A DNA stretch of 64,000 nt from contig CP101033.1 of assembly GCA_041319085.1 (NCBI GenBank), positions 1,824,501-1,888,500 on the forward strand. The letters are read 5' to 3'. This DNA comes from Aeromonas veronii (lineage in GTDB: Bacteria > Pseudomonadota > Gammaproteobacteria > Enterobacterales > Aeromonadaceae). A program made the translations under genes and the position numbers. Every line of letters begins with the position of its first letter. Position 1 is the stretch's first letter. Below, one piece after another: positions 13,258 through 21,949 of the stretch. The notes beneath the pieces are model-generated. The model searched no databases, was not told where the DNA came from, and saw only the letters and a program-made list of their open reading frames with translations.

Positions 13258-14025
13258 ATGCTCAAGATTGCCGATCACACCTTCTCATCGCGCCTCTTTA
13301 CCGGCACCGGCAAGTTTGCCCGCCCGGAACTGATGGCCGCCGCCATCGAGGCGAGCGGCTCTCAGCTCGTCACCATGGCCATCAAGCGGCTCGAACCGGG
13401 CAAGGCCCACGACGATATCCTGAGCCCCTTGCTGCAACTCGGGGTCAGGCTGCTGCCCAACACCTCCGGTGCCAAGACCGCCGCCGAGGCGGTGTTTGCC
13501 GCCCACCTCGCCCGCGAGGCGCTGGGGACGAACTGGCTCAAGCTGGAGATCCACCCCGACCCGCGCTATCTGCTGCCCGATCCCATCGAGACGCTGAAAG
13601 CCGCCGAGCAGCTGGTGAAAGAGGGCTTTGTGGTACTGCCCTACTGCGGCGCCGACCCCGTGCTTTGCAAACGGCTGGAAGAGGTGGGCTGCGCTGCCGT
13701 GATGCCGCTTGGCGCCCCCATCGGCTCCAATCAGGGGCTGGTGACCCGGGAGTTTCTCGCCATCATCGTCGAGCAGGCCAATGTGCCTGTGGTGGTGGAT
13801 GCGGGGATCGGTGCGCCGAGCCACGCCGCTGCCGCCTTTGAGCTGGGTGCCGATGCCGTGCTGGTCAACACCGCCATCGCGGTGAGCGGCGACCCGATCG
13901 CCATGGGTCGCGCCTTTGCGCTGGCCTGCAGCGCCGGGCGCAGCGCCTATGAGGCGGGCCTCGGCGCCCGTGCCCTGCAGGCCCAGGCCTCCAGCCCGCT
14001 CACCGATTTTCTGGGGGCGTTATGA
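13258..14025 (+). CDS. thiG: Thiazole synthase ThiG
   Basis: This TIM-barrel enzyme (255 aa; E. coli 256) condenses deoxyxylulose phosphate, dehydroglycine and ThiS-thiocarboxylate to the thiazole. The Schiff-base lysine lies in NWLKLE near residue 96, and phosphate-binding segments include [10 protein letters not shown] and [11 protein letters not shown]. The ATG at 13258 follows GGGAGA; an in-frame extension to 13213 lacks similarity. It overlaps thiH by 4 bases. Confidence 0.95.
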   Translation: MLKIADHTFSSRLFTGTGKFARPELMAAAIEASGSQLVTMAIKRLEPGKAHDDILSPLLQLGVRLLPNTSGAKTAAEAVFAAHLAREALGTNWLKLEIHPDPRYLLPDPIETLKAAEQLVKEGFVVLPYCGADPVLCKRLEEVGCAAVMPLGAPIGSNQGLVTREFLAIIVEQANVPVVVDAGIGAPSHAAAAFELGADAVLVNTAIAVSGDPIAMGRAFALACSAGRSAYEAGLGARALQAQASSPLTDFLGAL

Positions 14026-15269
14026 GTCATGATGCTGGTGCGATGAGTGACTTCGAGCCTTTTGCACAACCCCAAGTGCGCCTGAGTGATAGCCCCCCTC
14101 TCGGCTCTTCACAAAATAAGGGAGAGGAGTTGGGGGTGAGGGCTAAGGAGTCTTTCTTTATCGACCGCTGGCAGGAGCTTGATTGGGACGATATCGGCAT
14201 GCAGATCCGTGCCAAGACGGCCGCCGATGTCGAACGGGCGCTGGGTTCACCCCGCCGCACCCTGAGCGATTTTATGGCGCTGATCTCCCCTGCCGCCGAA
14301 GCGTATCTGCCACAGATGGCGGCCGAGGCCGAGCGGCTGACCCGCCAGCGCTTTGGCAACACCATCGGCTTCTATGTGCCGCTCTATCTGTCGAACCTGT
14401 GCGCCAACGACTGCACCTACTGCGGCTTCTCCATGAGCAACCGCCTTAAGCGCAAGACCTTGAATACAGAAGAGATTGAACGCGAGTGTCTGGCCATCAA
14501 GGCGCGCGGTTTTGACAGCGTGCTGCTGGTGACCGGCGAGCACGAGCACAAGGTGGGGCTCGCCTATTTTCGCGAGGTGATGCCCATCATCCGCCGCCAC
14601 TTCAGCACGGTGGGGATGGAGGTGCAGCCCCTCTCGCAGGCTGAATATGCCGAGCTGAAGAGCCTCGGCCTCGACGCCGTCATGGTCTATCAGGAGACCT
14701 ACCACGCCCCCACCTACGCCCGCCACCACCTGCGCGGCAACAAGCGGGACATCGCATGGCGCCTTGCCACGCCGGATCGGCTGGGCCGCGCCGGTATCGA
14801 CAAAATCGGCTTGGGGGCGCTGATCGGTCTCTCCTCGGACTGGCGCGCAGACAGCTACTTTGTCGCCGAGCATCTGAGCTGGCTTGAGCGTCACCACTGG
14901 CAGAGCCGCTACTCGCTCTCCTTCCCGCGCCTGCGCCCCTGCACCGGCGGACTTGAACCTGCAGTGGTGATGTCGGATCGCCAGCTGGCCCAGCTGATCT
15001 GCGCCTGGCGCCTCTTCTCGCCGACCCTGGACTTGTCCCTCTCCACCCGCGAGTCCGCCACCTTTCGCAACGGCGCGGTGCGCCTCGGCATCACCCAGAT
15101 GTCGGCCGAGTCGCGCACCCAGCCGGGGGGCTATGCCGAAGGGGATAAAGAGGAGCTGGAGCAGTTCGCCATCCACGACGACCGCCCGGTGGGCGAAGTG
15201 GCCGCCGCCGTGCGGCAGGTGGGGTTGCAGCCGGTGTTCAAGGACTGGGAACCCTTCTTGGGCCGATAG
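14022..15269 (+). CDS. thiH: Tyrosine lyase ThiH (2-iminoacetate synthase)
   Basis: This radical SAM enzyme (415 aa) cleaves tyrosine to dehydroglycine for ThiG. The CX3CX2C cluster motif is CANDCTYC (C127, C131, C134), followed by RQ..GNT and HLRGNK blocks shared with E. coli ThiH. The N-terminus is about 40 residues longer than E. coli ThiH, whose start aligns with DRW.ELDWDDI near residue 48. The extra stretch includes a repeat-like DNA insert at 14091-14144. The ATG at 14022 overlaps the thiG stop (ATGA); another in-frame ATG is at 14043. It ends the thi operon. Confidence 0.93.
   Translation: MSHDAGAMSDFEPFAQPQVRLSDSPPLGSSQNKGEELGVRAKESFFIDRWQELDWDDIGMQIRAKTAADVERALGSPRRTLSDFMALISPAAEAYLPQMAAEAERLTRQRFGNTIGFYVPLYLSNLCANDCTYCGFSMSNRLKRKTLNTEEIERECLAIKARGFDSVLLVTGEHEHKVGLAYFREVMPIIRRHFSTVGMEVQPLSQAEYAELKSLGLDAVMVYQETYHAPTYARHHLRGNKRDIAWRLATPDRLGRAGIDKIGLGALIGLSSDWRADSYFVAEHLSWLERHHWQSRYSLSFPRLRPCTGGLEPAVVMSDRQLAQLICAWRLFSPTLDLSLSTRESATFRNGAVRLGITQMSAESRTQPGGYAEGDKEELEQFAIHDDRPVGEVAAAVRQVGLQPVFKDWEPFLGR
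14091..14144. repeat. Repeat-like inverted element inside the thiH N-terminus
   Basis: Imperfect inverted arms (AGCCCCCCTCTC at 14091-14102, GAGAGG..GGGGGTGAGGGCT at 14123-14144) resemble the CCTCTCCC..GGGTGAGGG repeats common between gammaproteobacterial genes. A related sequence occurs at 40449-40480. It is read in frame and accounts for part of the ThiH N-terminal extension. Confidence 0.55.
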
Positions 15270-15289
15270 GGGCGGCCATGCCCCCCTTT
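15269..15289 (+). terminator. Weak hairpin at the end of thiH
   Basis: GGGGC (15269-15273) pairs with GCCCC (15280-15284) right after the stop codon, followed by CCTTT. It is short and only a possible terminator. A second hairpin without a T-run is at 15322-15342. Confidence 0.35.
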
Positions 15290-15342
15290 GCCGGTGGTAT
15301 CAGGGCGTTCAGCCAGACTCCGTGCCTGTGGCAAGCAGGCAC

Positions 15343-15503
15343 AGCCTTGCCGTGCAATCGTAGGGTCGATTAGCCGTCAGGCGAAATCGTCCGTTCTGTG
15401 TGATGTTAGAACATGGAAAGATCGCCCAACGGGGGTACGAAATAGTCCCGTACCAGCCAACATCAGATGGCATATTAGATAGCATATCGAAAATCGCACA
15501 TAA
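15343..15503. other. Gene-free spacer between thiH and tRNA-Ser
   Basis: I see no gene, repeat or promoter of note in this stretch. Short open frames overlapping it have no recognisable similarity. Confidence 0.5.
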
Positions 15504-15538
15504 AGAAAAAGCCCAAGCAATTCAATTGCTTGAGCTTA
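15504..15538 (-). terminator. Terminator of tRNA-Ser
   Basis: On the minus strand an AGCTCAAGCAATT...AATTGCTTGGGCT hairpin (about 13 bp) is followed by TTTTTC, just downstream of the tRNA 3' end. Confidence 0.88.
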
Positions 15539-15543
15539 TCATT

Positions 15544-15631
15544 TGGCGGTGAGGGAGGGATTCGAACCCTCGATACGTTGCCGTATACACACTTTCCAGG
15601 CGTGCTCCTTCAGCCACTCGGACACCTCACC
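15544..15631 (-). tRNA. serX: tRNA-Ser (GGA anticodon)
   Basis: The 88-nt minus-strand sequence folds as a class II tRNA with a long variable arm, an encoded CCA end, a GGTTCGAATCC T-arm and the anticodon loop CTGGAAA, giving GGA (reads UCC/UCU). It is nearly identical to E. coli serW/serX as I recall it. The acceptor stem pairs 5' GGTGAGG with CCTCACC. Confidence 0.96.
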
Positions 15632-15695
15632 AAATTTTGGTCTGTGGTTTAACGTGTTCAGCCAACACGGTGTTCACGGCGCTGGAACGGGGCGT

Positions 15696-15724
15696 AATTT
15701 AGGGGAAAGGGCTGTGTGGGTCAA
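15696..15724 (-). promoter_or_regulatory. Promoter of tRNA-Ser
   Basis: The minus strand carries TTGACC (15719-15724) and TAAATT (15696-15701) with a 17-bp spacer, about 60 bases upstream of the tRNA. Confidence 0.65.
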
Positions 15725-15800
15725 TCTCTTTTCCCCTTATTTTTCATAATCTTTTCCGAATGCCTAACCCTTGCGCAGAATGCTGGTTTTGTAAACCGGA

Positions 15801-16418
15801 TCAGGGCTTGTCGAGGATGATCAGACTGTCCGGTAGCTCGTTTTGATCCCGGGTGGCCGGGAAGGCGTCGGTCAGAATCGCGCTGACGCGTGCTACGCAC
15901 TCCAGAAAACCCTGTTCGATCTCCTTGTTGTGCACTCGCGCCACGAAGTCGTCGATGATCTCCTGCCACTGGCCATTGTCGATATGCTGGGCGATGCCAT
16001 CATCCACCAGGATCTCCACATAGTGCTCGGCGGCGGAGACGAAGATCAGCACTCCGAGCCGGTCGCGGGTGCGGTGCAGCCCCTGCTCGACAAATTGCAA
16101 ACGGGCCATCAGGGCCGCCCGATGCTGGCGCACCTTCTTCGGGATCAGCCGCATCTTGATGGGGGTCCAGTGGAACAGCAGGCTCAGCAGCAGCCAGACC
16201 GACCACTGCACCAGCAGGATCTCGTACCAGCCGAGCCAGAAGCCGAGCTGGAACACCAGCAGCGGGGTGAGCATGGCCAGTAGTGCCGCCCAGAGAGTGG
16301 GGATGTAGCGATAGCCATCGCTGGCCGGTGCCAGCACGGTGACCAGTTCAGCATCAGTCTCTAGCTCCGCTTCGCGCACCTTGGCCTGAAGCGTGTGGAA
16401 GAACTGTTTAGAAATCAT
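15801..16418 (-). CDS. TPM-domain membrane protein
   Basis: This 205-residue protein has two adjacent hydrophobic segments (about residues 42-85) and a C-terminal half resembling the TPM (YgcG-type) domain, including GVLIFVSAAEHYVEILVDDG and a conserved IDNGQWQEI.DDF stretch. It follows the secreted TPM-domain gene and lemA on the same strand, with a 20-base gap, as often seen for lemA-TPM-TPM gene sets. Function is unknown; proposals for the family involve envelope maintenance. The ATG is at 16418. Confidence 0.8.
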   Translation of the reverse strand: MISKQFFHTLQAKVREAELETDAELVTVLAPASDGYRYIPTLWAALLAMLTPLLVFQLGFWLGWYEILLVQWSVWLLLSLLFHWTPIKMRLIPKKVRQHRAALMARLQFVEQGLHRTRDRLGVLIFVSAAEHYVEILVDDGIAQHIDNGQWQEIIDDFVARVHNKEIEQGFLECVARVSAILTDAFPATRDQNELPDSLIILDKP

Positions 16419-16438
16419 GATTTGTCTCTTTACTCCTG

Positions 16439-17164
16439 TTACCAGCCACCGGAGGCTCCGCCCCCGCCAAAACTGCCGCCGCCACCGCTGAATCCGCCGT
16501 CAGAGCGACCACCGAAGGAGCCAGCATTAAATCCACCGGCCATGTAGGCCGCCCGACTGCGCCCTCCCGGCCTACCGCCTCGCGACCTGCGAAGGTTGTG
16601 GAGCACGATCATCACAATCACCACCAGAATAAACAGCCAGAGGTCGCCACCGCTGTCACTCTTGGGCTGCTCGACCGGCTGATATTCCCCGGCGAGTGCC
16701 TTCATGATGCTCTGGCTGCCCGCCATGATCCCGGCTACCATATCGCCGTGCTTGAAGGCGGGCAGGATGCGACCATAGATGATGTTGGCGGCGATGGCGT
16801 CGGGCAGGGCGCCTTCCAGCCCGTACCCCACTTCGATCCGCACCTTGCGCTCATCCTGGGCGATCAGCAACAGCACTCCGTTGTTCTTGCCTTTCTGACC
16901 GATCCCCCAGTGGCGACCAAGCTGGTAGCCGTACTCCTCGATGGTCTCCCCATCGAGGCTGTCGACAGAGACCACCACCAGCTGGATACCACTGCGCTGT
17001 TCAAAGGCGGCCAACTGCTGGGTCAGCTGATGGGCCTGTGTGCGGGACATCAGCGCCGCCTCGTCCACCACCCGTCCACTCAAGGTCGGAAAGTTCGGCG
17101 CGGCCTGCAGCGCCGCCGTCCAGATCAGCAGAAAAGGGAGCAGTGCACGCAGCATCATCTTCAT
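16439..17164 (-). CDS. YgcG-type TPM-domain protein, secreted and membrane-anchored
   Basis: This 241-aa protein has a signal peptide (residues 1-21, ending AALQAA), a TPM domain (about 28-150, with VDEAALMS and GYGLEGALPD), one membrane helix (about 174-192) and a Gly-rich tail ending GGGGASGGW. The TPM domain should lie in the periplasm. It overlaps lemA by 4 bases (17161-17164), so translation is probably coupled. The tail is typical of the family. The biochemical role is not established. Confidence 0.87.
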   Translation of the reverse strand: MKMMLRALLPFLLIWTAALQAAPNFPTLSGRVVDEAALMSRTQAHQLTQQLAAFEQRSGIQLVVVSVDSLDGETIEEYGYQLGRHWGIGQKGKNNGVLLLIAQDERKVRIEVGYGLEGALPDAIAANIIYGRILPAFKHGDMVAGIMAGSQSIMKALAGEYQPVEQPKSDSGGDLWLFILVVIVMIVLHNLRRSRGGRPGGRSRAAYMAGGFNAGSFGGRSDGGFSGGGGSFGGGGASGGW

Positions 17165-17751
17165 TGGAAGCTGACCTTGGGCGCCTCATCGGCACCGGGT
17201 TTGGCACTGAAACTGGGTTTGGCTTCCAGATCCGAGTAGAGCAATTTGGACCAGATAACGCCGGGGAAGGTGCGGATCTCGGTATTGAACTGGCGCACCG
17301 CCTCGATATAGTCGCGACGGGCCACCGAGATGCGGTTCTCGGTTCCTTCCAGCTGGGCCTGCAGGGCAAGGAACTGCTGATCCGCTTTAAGCTCGGGGTA
17401 GCGTTCTACTACTACCATCAGGCGGGAGAGGGCGCTGGAGAGCTGGTTCTGCGCTGCTTCAAACTCCTTGAGCTGGGCAGGATCGCTCACCTGCACGCTG
17501 CCGACCCGGGCGCGGGCATCGGTGACCGCTTTGAGGGTCTCCTGCTCATGGCTGGCGTAGCCCTTGACGGTCGCCACCAGATTGGGAATGAGATCAGCGC
17601 GGCGCTGATACTGGTTTTCAACCTGTCCCCAGCTCGCCTTGACCTGCTCATCCAGGGTCGGAATATTGTTCATACCGCAGCCGGTCAGGCCGAGCAGCAG
17701 GGCTAGGGTCAACAGGCTCTGCGTGGTTTTGCGCCAGAGTGATGTGGCCAT
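17161..17751 (-). CDS. lemA: LemA family lipoprotein
   Basis: This 196-aa protein has a lipoprotein signal with lipobox LTGC (about residues 23-26), then the helical LemA domain with LIPNLVATVKGYA and F...IRTFPGVIW blocks. The lipobox predicts membrane anchoring with the helical domain outside the inner membrane. The ATG at 17751 has GGAG nine bases upstream; the frame is open to 17811. It starts the lemA-TPM-TPM group, 72 bases after mepA. Function is unknown. Confidence 0.87.
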   Translation of the reverse strand: MATSLWRKTTQSLLTLALLLGLTGCGMNNIPTLDEQVKASWGQVENQYQRRADLIPNLVATVKGYASHEQETLKAVTDARARVGSVQVSDPAQLKEFEAAQNQLSSALSRLMVVVERYPELKADQQFLALQAQLEGTENRISVARRDYIEAVRQFNTEIRTFPGVIWSKLLYSDLEAKPSFSAKPGADEAPKVSFQ

Positions 17752-17823
17752 CTTGTTGTTCTCCATTGAAATGTCGAGCGATAGTGCGCCATTGATATAG
17801 TGCATTACCATACCAGCTTGCGG

Positions 17824-18561
17824 TCAGTTGCCACAACGCGCAGGTAACTCGGGTCGTTTGTTGATGCCGGAGACTGTGGGCAGTTGGGGCTTGTCCTTGA
17901 GCCAGGAGGCCAGCTCTTCCCCGCAGCCGTTGCCGGGCGGAATGGGGGCCTGGGGCTCGCAATCTGGGCTGCCGATCGGGCAGCGCAGCCGCACATGGAA
18001 GTGGCTGAAGTGGCCCACCCAGGGGCGCAGCTTGGCGACCCAGGGCTCATTACCAGCCTGCTGACAGACCGCGGATTTGATCACCGGATTGACAAAGATG
18101 CGGGCCACCTCGGGTTTGCTGGCCGCCAGCCGCAGCAGAGTGAGCTGCTGGGTGCCAAAGCGCCCCGGCAACATTTTGTAGCTGGGTTCGTCGATCAGCG
18201 CCCACTCCTTGGGGGCATCCTGCTCCCACTTACTGATGGGACGGTTGGCCATGCGGAACCAGATATCGGCATCAAGGCCAGTCTGGTGGCTGCGATGACC
18301 GAAGGTAAAGGGGCCGCCGCGGGCCATCGCCAGATCGGCGATATAGAGATCCGGCAGCCCGGCCATGCGGGTCTGGTTGGCCAGCGCCTGCAGGTAGTGG
18401 ATAAGGTCGGGGTGGCCGTAGTAGCGCAGCCGCTTGGTGCGGATCACCTGATAACCCGGCCCCTCTAGGGGCAGGGATATGCCGTTTTTCAGGCAACCGG
18501 CGGCATAACCGCCGATGGCTTCCGCTTGCAATACGGTCGCCAGCAACAGGGACGTCAGCAT
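17824..18561 (-). CDS. mepA: Penicillin-insensitive murein endopeptidase MepA
   Basis: This periplasmic LAS-family metallopeptidase (245 aa) cuts D-Ala-meso-DAP cross-links in peptidoglycan. It has an N-terminal signal (MLTSLLLATVLQAEA) and the zinc ligands in GHRSHQTGLDAD and HFSHFHVRLRCP. Cysteines are abundant, fitting an oxidised periplasmic protein. AAGGAG seven bases upstream fixes the ATG at 18561; the frame continues upstream only by chance through the permease gene. It overlaps the upstream ABC permease by 7 bases, an unusual neighbour for mepA and probably translationally coupled. Confidence 0.93.
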   Translation of the reverse strand: MLTSLLLATVLQAEAIGGYAAGCLKNGISLPLEGPGYQVIRTKRLRYYGHPDLIHYLQALANQTRMAGLPDLYIADLAMARGGPFTFGHRSHQTGLDADIWFRMANRPISKWEQDAPKEWALIDEPSYKMLPGRFGTQQLTLLRLAASKPEVARIFVNPVIKSAVCQQAGNEPWVAKLRPWVGHFSHFHVRLRCPIGSPDCEPQAPIPPGNGCGEELASWLKDKPQLPTVSGINKRPELPARCGN

Positions 18562-19460
18562 GCGCGTGCTCCTTGTCTTGCTTCGAGTCGGCTCAGCAGT
18601 ACGAACAGACTCAAACATATAAATAAATAGGCTGCGGCCACCAGCAGCCAGATCTCGTAGACCAGCCCGCTGGAGTTGGCCATCTCGGTACCGACGAAGG
18701 TGAGTTCCTGTACCGAGATAAGCGAAACGATAGCGGTATCCTTCACCAGTGCGATGAGCTGGCCGGTGAGGGGGGGGATCATCAGCAGCATGGCCTGCGG
18801 CAGGATCACCTGGCGCAGCCGCACCCAGGGAGAGAGCCCGAGACTCTGCGCCGCCTCCCACTGGCCACGGGGGATGGCGGCCAGCCCGGCGCGGATGATC
18901 TCGGCGACGAAGGCGGCGCTGATCATGCCCACGCAGAGGGTGCCCGAAATGAGGTTTTCCCAGCGGGCTGGTGGGCCAAACAGCGCCTCTTGCCATGGGG
19001 AGAGTGATACAGTGCCGAGCCAGCGGGAGAGGCCGCTCGCAGGCAGCAGCTGGTTGGCGATAAAAAAGTAGAAGATGAAGATAAAGACCAGCGGCGGCAG
19101 ATTGCGGATCAGCTGGATAAACAGGGTCGCGGGCATCACCAGCCAGGGGCGGCGGCTGAAGGCGGCTACCCCCAAAGCAGTGCCGAGCAGTAGCGCCAGC
19201 ACCATGCCGAGCAGGGCGATGCGCAAGGTGGTGAGCAGGCCGCTGAAAAAGTAGGGCAACTCGCCGTGAGGGCCGGGGGTGAACAGCAGATCGAAGGCCT
19301 CATGCCAGCGCCATTGATAGGCCACCCCGATGTGCAAGCGGCTAGCCAGCCAGAGGCCAGCCAGCAGCAGGCTCAGGGCGATCGCCCCATCCAGCCAGTT
19401 AATGCGCCAAAATGGCTTCCGGACGATGCGCCGGATGATGTCGTTTAGAGCAATCAACAT
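18555..19460 (-). CDS. Polar amino-acid ABC transporter permease
   Basis: This HisM/GlnP-family inner-membrane permease (301 aa) has an N-terminal helix before the core permease domain, with the coupling-loop motif GQWEAAQSLGLSPW followed by ILPQAMLLMIPPLTGQ. It works with the binding protein and ATPase upstream in the same cluster. The ATG at 19460 overlaps the binding-protein stop (TGATG). An apparent longer frame to 19487 has no support. The substrate is probably a polar or acidic amino acid, but sequence alone does not settle which. Confidence 0.9.
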   Translation of the reverse strand: MLIALNDIIRRIVRKPFWRINWLDGAIALSLLLAGLWLASRLHIGVAYQWRWHEAFDLLFTPGPHGELPYFFSGLLTTLRIALLGMVLALLLGTALGVAAFSRRPWLVMPATLFIQLIRNLPPLVFIFIFYFFIANQLLPASGLSRWLGTVSLSPWQEALFGPPARWENLISGTLCVGMISAAFVAEIIRAGLAAIPRGQWEAAQSLGLSPWVRLRQVILPQAMLLMIPPLTGQLIALVKDTAIVSLISVQELTFVGTEMANSSGLVYEIWLLVAAAYLFICLSLFVLLSRLEARQGARAC

Positions 19461-20281
19461 CAGGGATTGGCGACCTGCGCTTCCCACGCCAGCGACTTGA
19501 ACCAGTAGTCATGGCGCGCCTTGAGCCAGCCATCGGCCTGACGGGCGGCGATCCACTCGTTGAATTGTTCAGCCAGGGCATCATCCCCCTTGCGCAGGGC
19601 AAACCCTTCACTCCCCTCTGCCAGCGGTTTGGCAAACGGCATAAAGAGAGCATCCGGGTGGCGCAGCGCTTCTTGTTCGGGTTTCGGTGAGGAGGAGAGG
19701 GCGCCGTGGGCGCGGCCGTTCAGCACCTCCTGAAATACCTGTGACTCGTCATCAAACTGGCGCAGGGTGGCCTTGGGGAAGTGCGCTTTGGCGACCTGTA
19801 CCGGCGAGGCGCCACGGCGTACCGCCAAGATCACCCCGCGCTGGTTGAAGTCCGCCACGGTTTTCTTCTCTTTGGCCATAGTGCTGGAGGCGGCCAACTG
19901 CACCCCCGAATGGGAGTAGGCCTGGGTGAAGCGCACGCTCTTCTCCCGCTCGGGGGTGATGGTGAGGCCGCCGATGATGACGTCATACTTTTTCGCCAGT
20001 AGGGAGGGGATGATGCCATCCCAGGCGGTGGGGACGAACTCCACCTGCCAGCCGTTGTCGGTGGCGAGGCGACGGGCCACGTCAATCTCGAAACCGATCA
20101 GGGCCCCTTGCTTGTCGCGCATTGCCCAAGGGGCGAAGGTGGACATGCCGACTTTCAGGGTACCGCTTTGCTCGATCTGTGCCTGGGTGTCGGAGGGGGC
20201 GGTTTGTGCCAATGCGGGAGTGAGCAGGCTGGTCAGTAGCAGGGCAGCGCCCGACAGGGTGGTCTTGAATGACAGATTCAT
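19460..20281 (-). CDS. Amino-acid ABC transporter substrate-binding protein
   Basis: This periplasmic protein (273 aa) has a signal peptide (about residues 1-25, ending PALA) and the family 3 solute-binding fold, with LKVGMSTFAPWAM, GFEIDVARRLA, WDGIIPSLLAKKYDVIIGG and MTIT-type TPERE motifs. It should bind a polar amino acid and deliver it to the flanking permeases. The ATG at 20281 begins the signal peptide; the open frame reaches 20386. The gap to the upstream permease gene is 2 bases. Confidence 0.9.
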   Translation of the reverse strand: MNLSFKTTLSGAALLLTSLLTPALAQTAPSDTQAQIEQSGTLKVGMSTFAPWAMRDKQGALIGFEIDVARRLATDNGWQVEFVPTAWDGIIPSLLAKKYDVIIGGLTITPEREKSVRFTQAYSHSGVQLAASSTMAKEKKTVADFNQRGVILAVRRGASPVQVAKAHFPKATLRQFDDESQVFQEVLNGRAHGALSSSPKPEQEALRHPDALFMPFAKPLAEGSEGFALRKGDDALAEQFNEWIAARQADGWLKARHDYWFKSLAWEAQVANP

Positions 20282-20283
20282 GG

Positions 20284-21080
20284 CTAGCGTCCTTGTTGAT
20301 CCGGATTCAGGTGACGGGCCAGCGCCCGCGAACAGGCTGACAGCGTCAGGGTTAACAGCAAATAGAGGGCGGCCACGGTAAACCACACCTCAAAAGTCAG
20401 AAACGTATCGGCAACCAGAGTACGCCCTTCGTTGGTCAGATCGAAGATGGCGATCACACTCACCAGCGCCGAATGTTTGATAAGGGAGACCAGCTCGTTG
20501 GTGAGCGGCGGCAAGGTGATGCGCACCAGCTGGGGCAGGATCACCTTGCGCAGGGTGATGGCCTGTGACAAGCCAAGCGACTGGGCTGCCTCCCACTGCC
20601 CTTTGGGAATGGCCTGGATGCCTGCACGCAACACTTCGGCGGTGAAGGCGCCCTGATAGAGGGAGAGGCTCAACACGGCGCAGGCAAGGGGGGCCAATCC
20701 CAGCATGGGGCCCAGCAAGAAATAGAGAATATAGAGCTGCACCAGCTGGGGCGTGGTGCGCACCAGCGCCAGATAGCCGATGGCGAGCCAGGGGCCGAGC
20801 CGGGAGGGGAGCAGCCGCAGGCTGACCACGCACACACCGACCGCCATCGTGCCCAACAGACTGAGCAGCGCCACCTGCAACGTGACCAGCAGGCCGTTTA
20901 GCAAGGGGCCGGCATAAAGGTTCCCTCATCCCATTCGCCGAGAAAGGGCAACACCCGCGGCCACTGCCACTCATAGCCCATCTGGCGAGCGCCGCTATAG
21001 AGCGCCCAGCCCAGTAGCGCAGAGAGCATCACAGTGCCTGACAGCCAGCCAAGCAGGCGGGGGCGATTGAGCCTAGCCAT
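20284..21080 (-). pseudogene. Amino-acid ABC permease, frameshifted near its N-terminus
   Basis: The gene should start at ATG 21080 (overlapping the ATPase stop by 8 bases) and read through the first helix to ...EGTFMPAP, but frame zero ends at 20898 after 60 residues. The core permease domain, beginning LLNGLLVTLQ and carrying GQWEAAQSLGLSQ, continues in another frame from TTG 20904 to 20284. Adding one C to the CCCC tract (plus 20905-20908) restores MPAPLLNGLL, which parallels the sister permease. This is a 1-base deletion, a sequencing error, or a split gene with reinitiation at TTG 20904, which lies next to the TAA. Confidence 0.8.
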
Positions 21081-21843
21081 GATAGCTGAGCACCTGTTCG
21101 AGGAAGGCCCGGGTGCGCGGGTGCCGGGGGGCGTTGAACAGCTGGGCGGGCGGGGCCGACTCGATGATCTTCCCCTCATCCATAAAGAGCACCCGATCCG
21201 CCACCTGACGGGCAAAGCCCATCTCGTGGGTGACGCAGATCAGGGTCATCCCCTCGTCAGCCAGCTCGCGGATCACATCGAGCACTTCGCGGATCATCTC
21301 GGGGTCGAGGGCGGAGGTGGGCTCGTCAAACAGCATCAGCTCGGGTTGCATGCAGAGGGAGCGGGCGATGGCGACCCGCTGCTGCTGGCCGCCGGAGAGC
21401 TGGTGGGGGTACTTGTCGGCCTGCGCCTGAATCCGCACCCGCTCGAGCAGCCCGAGCGCCCGGGCTTTGGCCTCCTGGGGCCGTAACCCCAGGGTATGCA
21501 CCGGCGCCACCATCAAGTTTTCCAGCACCGTCATATGTGGGAAGAGGTTGAACTGCTGAAACACCATGCCGACCCGACCTTGCAGGCGGCGCAGGTAGGC
21601 GGGGGTCACCGGCTCGCCAAACAGGAACAGCTGGCCGTCGTCGATCCCCTCCAGCCCGTTGATGGTGCGGATCAGCGTCGATTTCCCCGAGCCTGACGGG
21701 CCACAGATGACCCACTTCTCTCCCCGTTCAATGGTGAGATCGATATGATGAAGAGCCTGAAAGTCGCCATAGAATATGTCGACGCCACAAAAGCGCACAC
21801 AGGGTTGCGAACTGGTCAAGAAGCGGGCTCCACTGAGGATCAT
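21073..21843 (-). CDS. Amino-acid ABC transporter ATPase
   Basis: This cytoplasmic ATPase (256 aa) of the GlnQ/HisP group powers the transporter encoded downstream. Walker A is GPSGSGKST, the signature is LSGGQQQR, and Walker B with the catalytic glutamate is [12 protein letters not shown]; the H-loop follows in VTHEMGFA. It is the first gene of the cluster. The start at 21843 has no clear ribosome site, and the first 20 residues, which hold two cysteines, are atypical, so an internal start is possible. Confidence 0.9.
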   Translation of the reverse strand: MILSGARFLTSSQPCVRFCGVDIFYGDFQALHHIDLTIERGEKWVICGPSGSGKSTLIRTINGLEGIDDGQLFLFGEPVTPAYLRRLQGRVGMVFQQFNLFPHMTVLENLMVAPVHTLGLRPQEAKARALGLLERVRIQAQADKYPHQLSGGQQQRVAIARSLCMQPELMLFDEPTSALDPEMIREVLDVIRELADEGMTLICVTHEMGFARQVADRVLFMDEGKIIESAPPAQLFNAPRHPRTRAFLEQVLSYHG

Positions 21844-21949
21844 TTACGCCATGGTATTGATTTTATAGGGGGATGACAAAGAAAACCCCCTTGTCAGCAT
21901 CCTGATGACTATTCACAATGGCGCCATTTCGTGATGACAGGAGCTTTTC

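Noticed and set aside
15543..15749. Open frame beginning MAVREGFEPSIRCRIHTF over the tRNA
   Set aside because: It is the familiar false gene read through an antisense tRNA-Ser; the tRNA explains the sequence.
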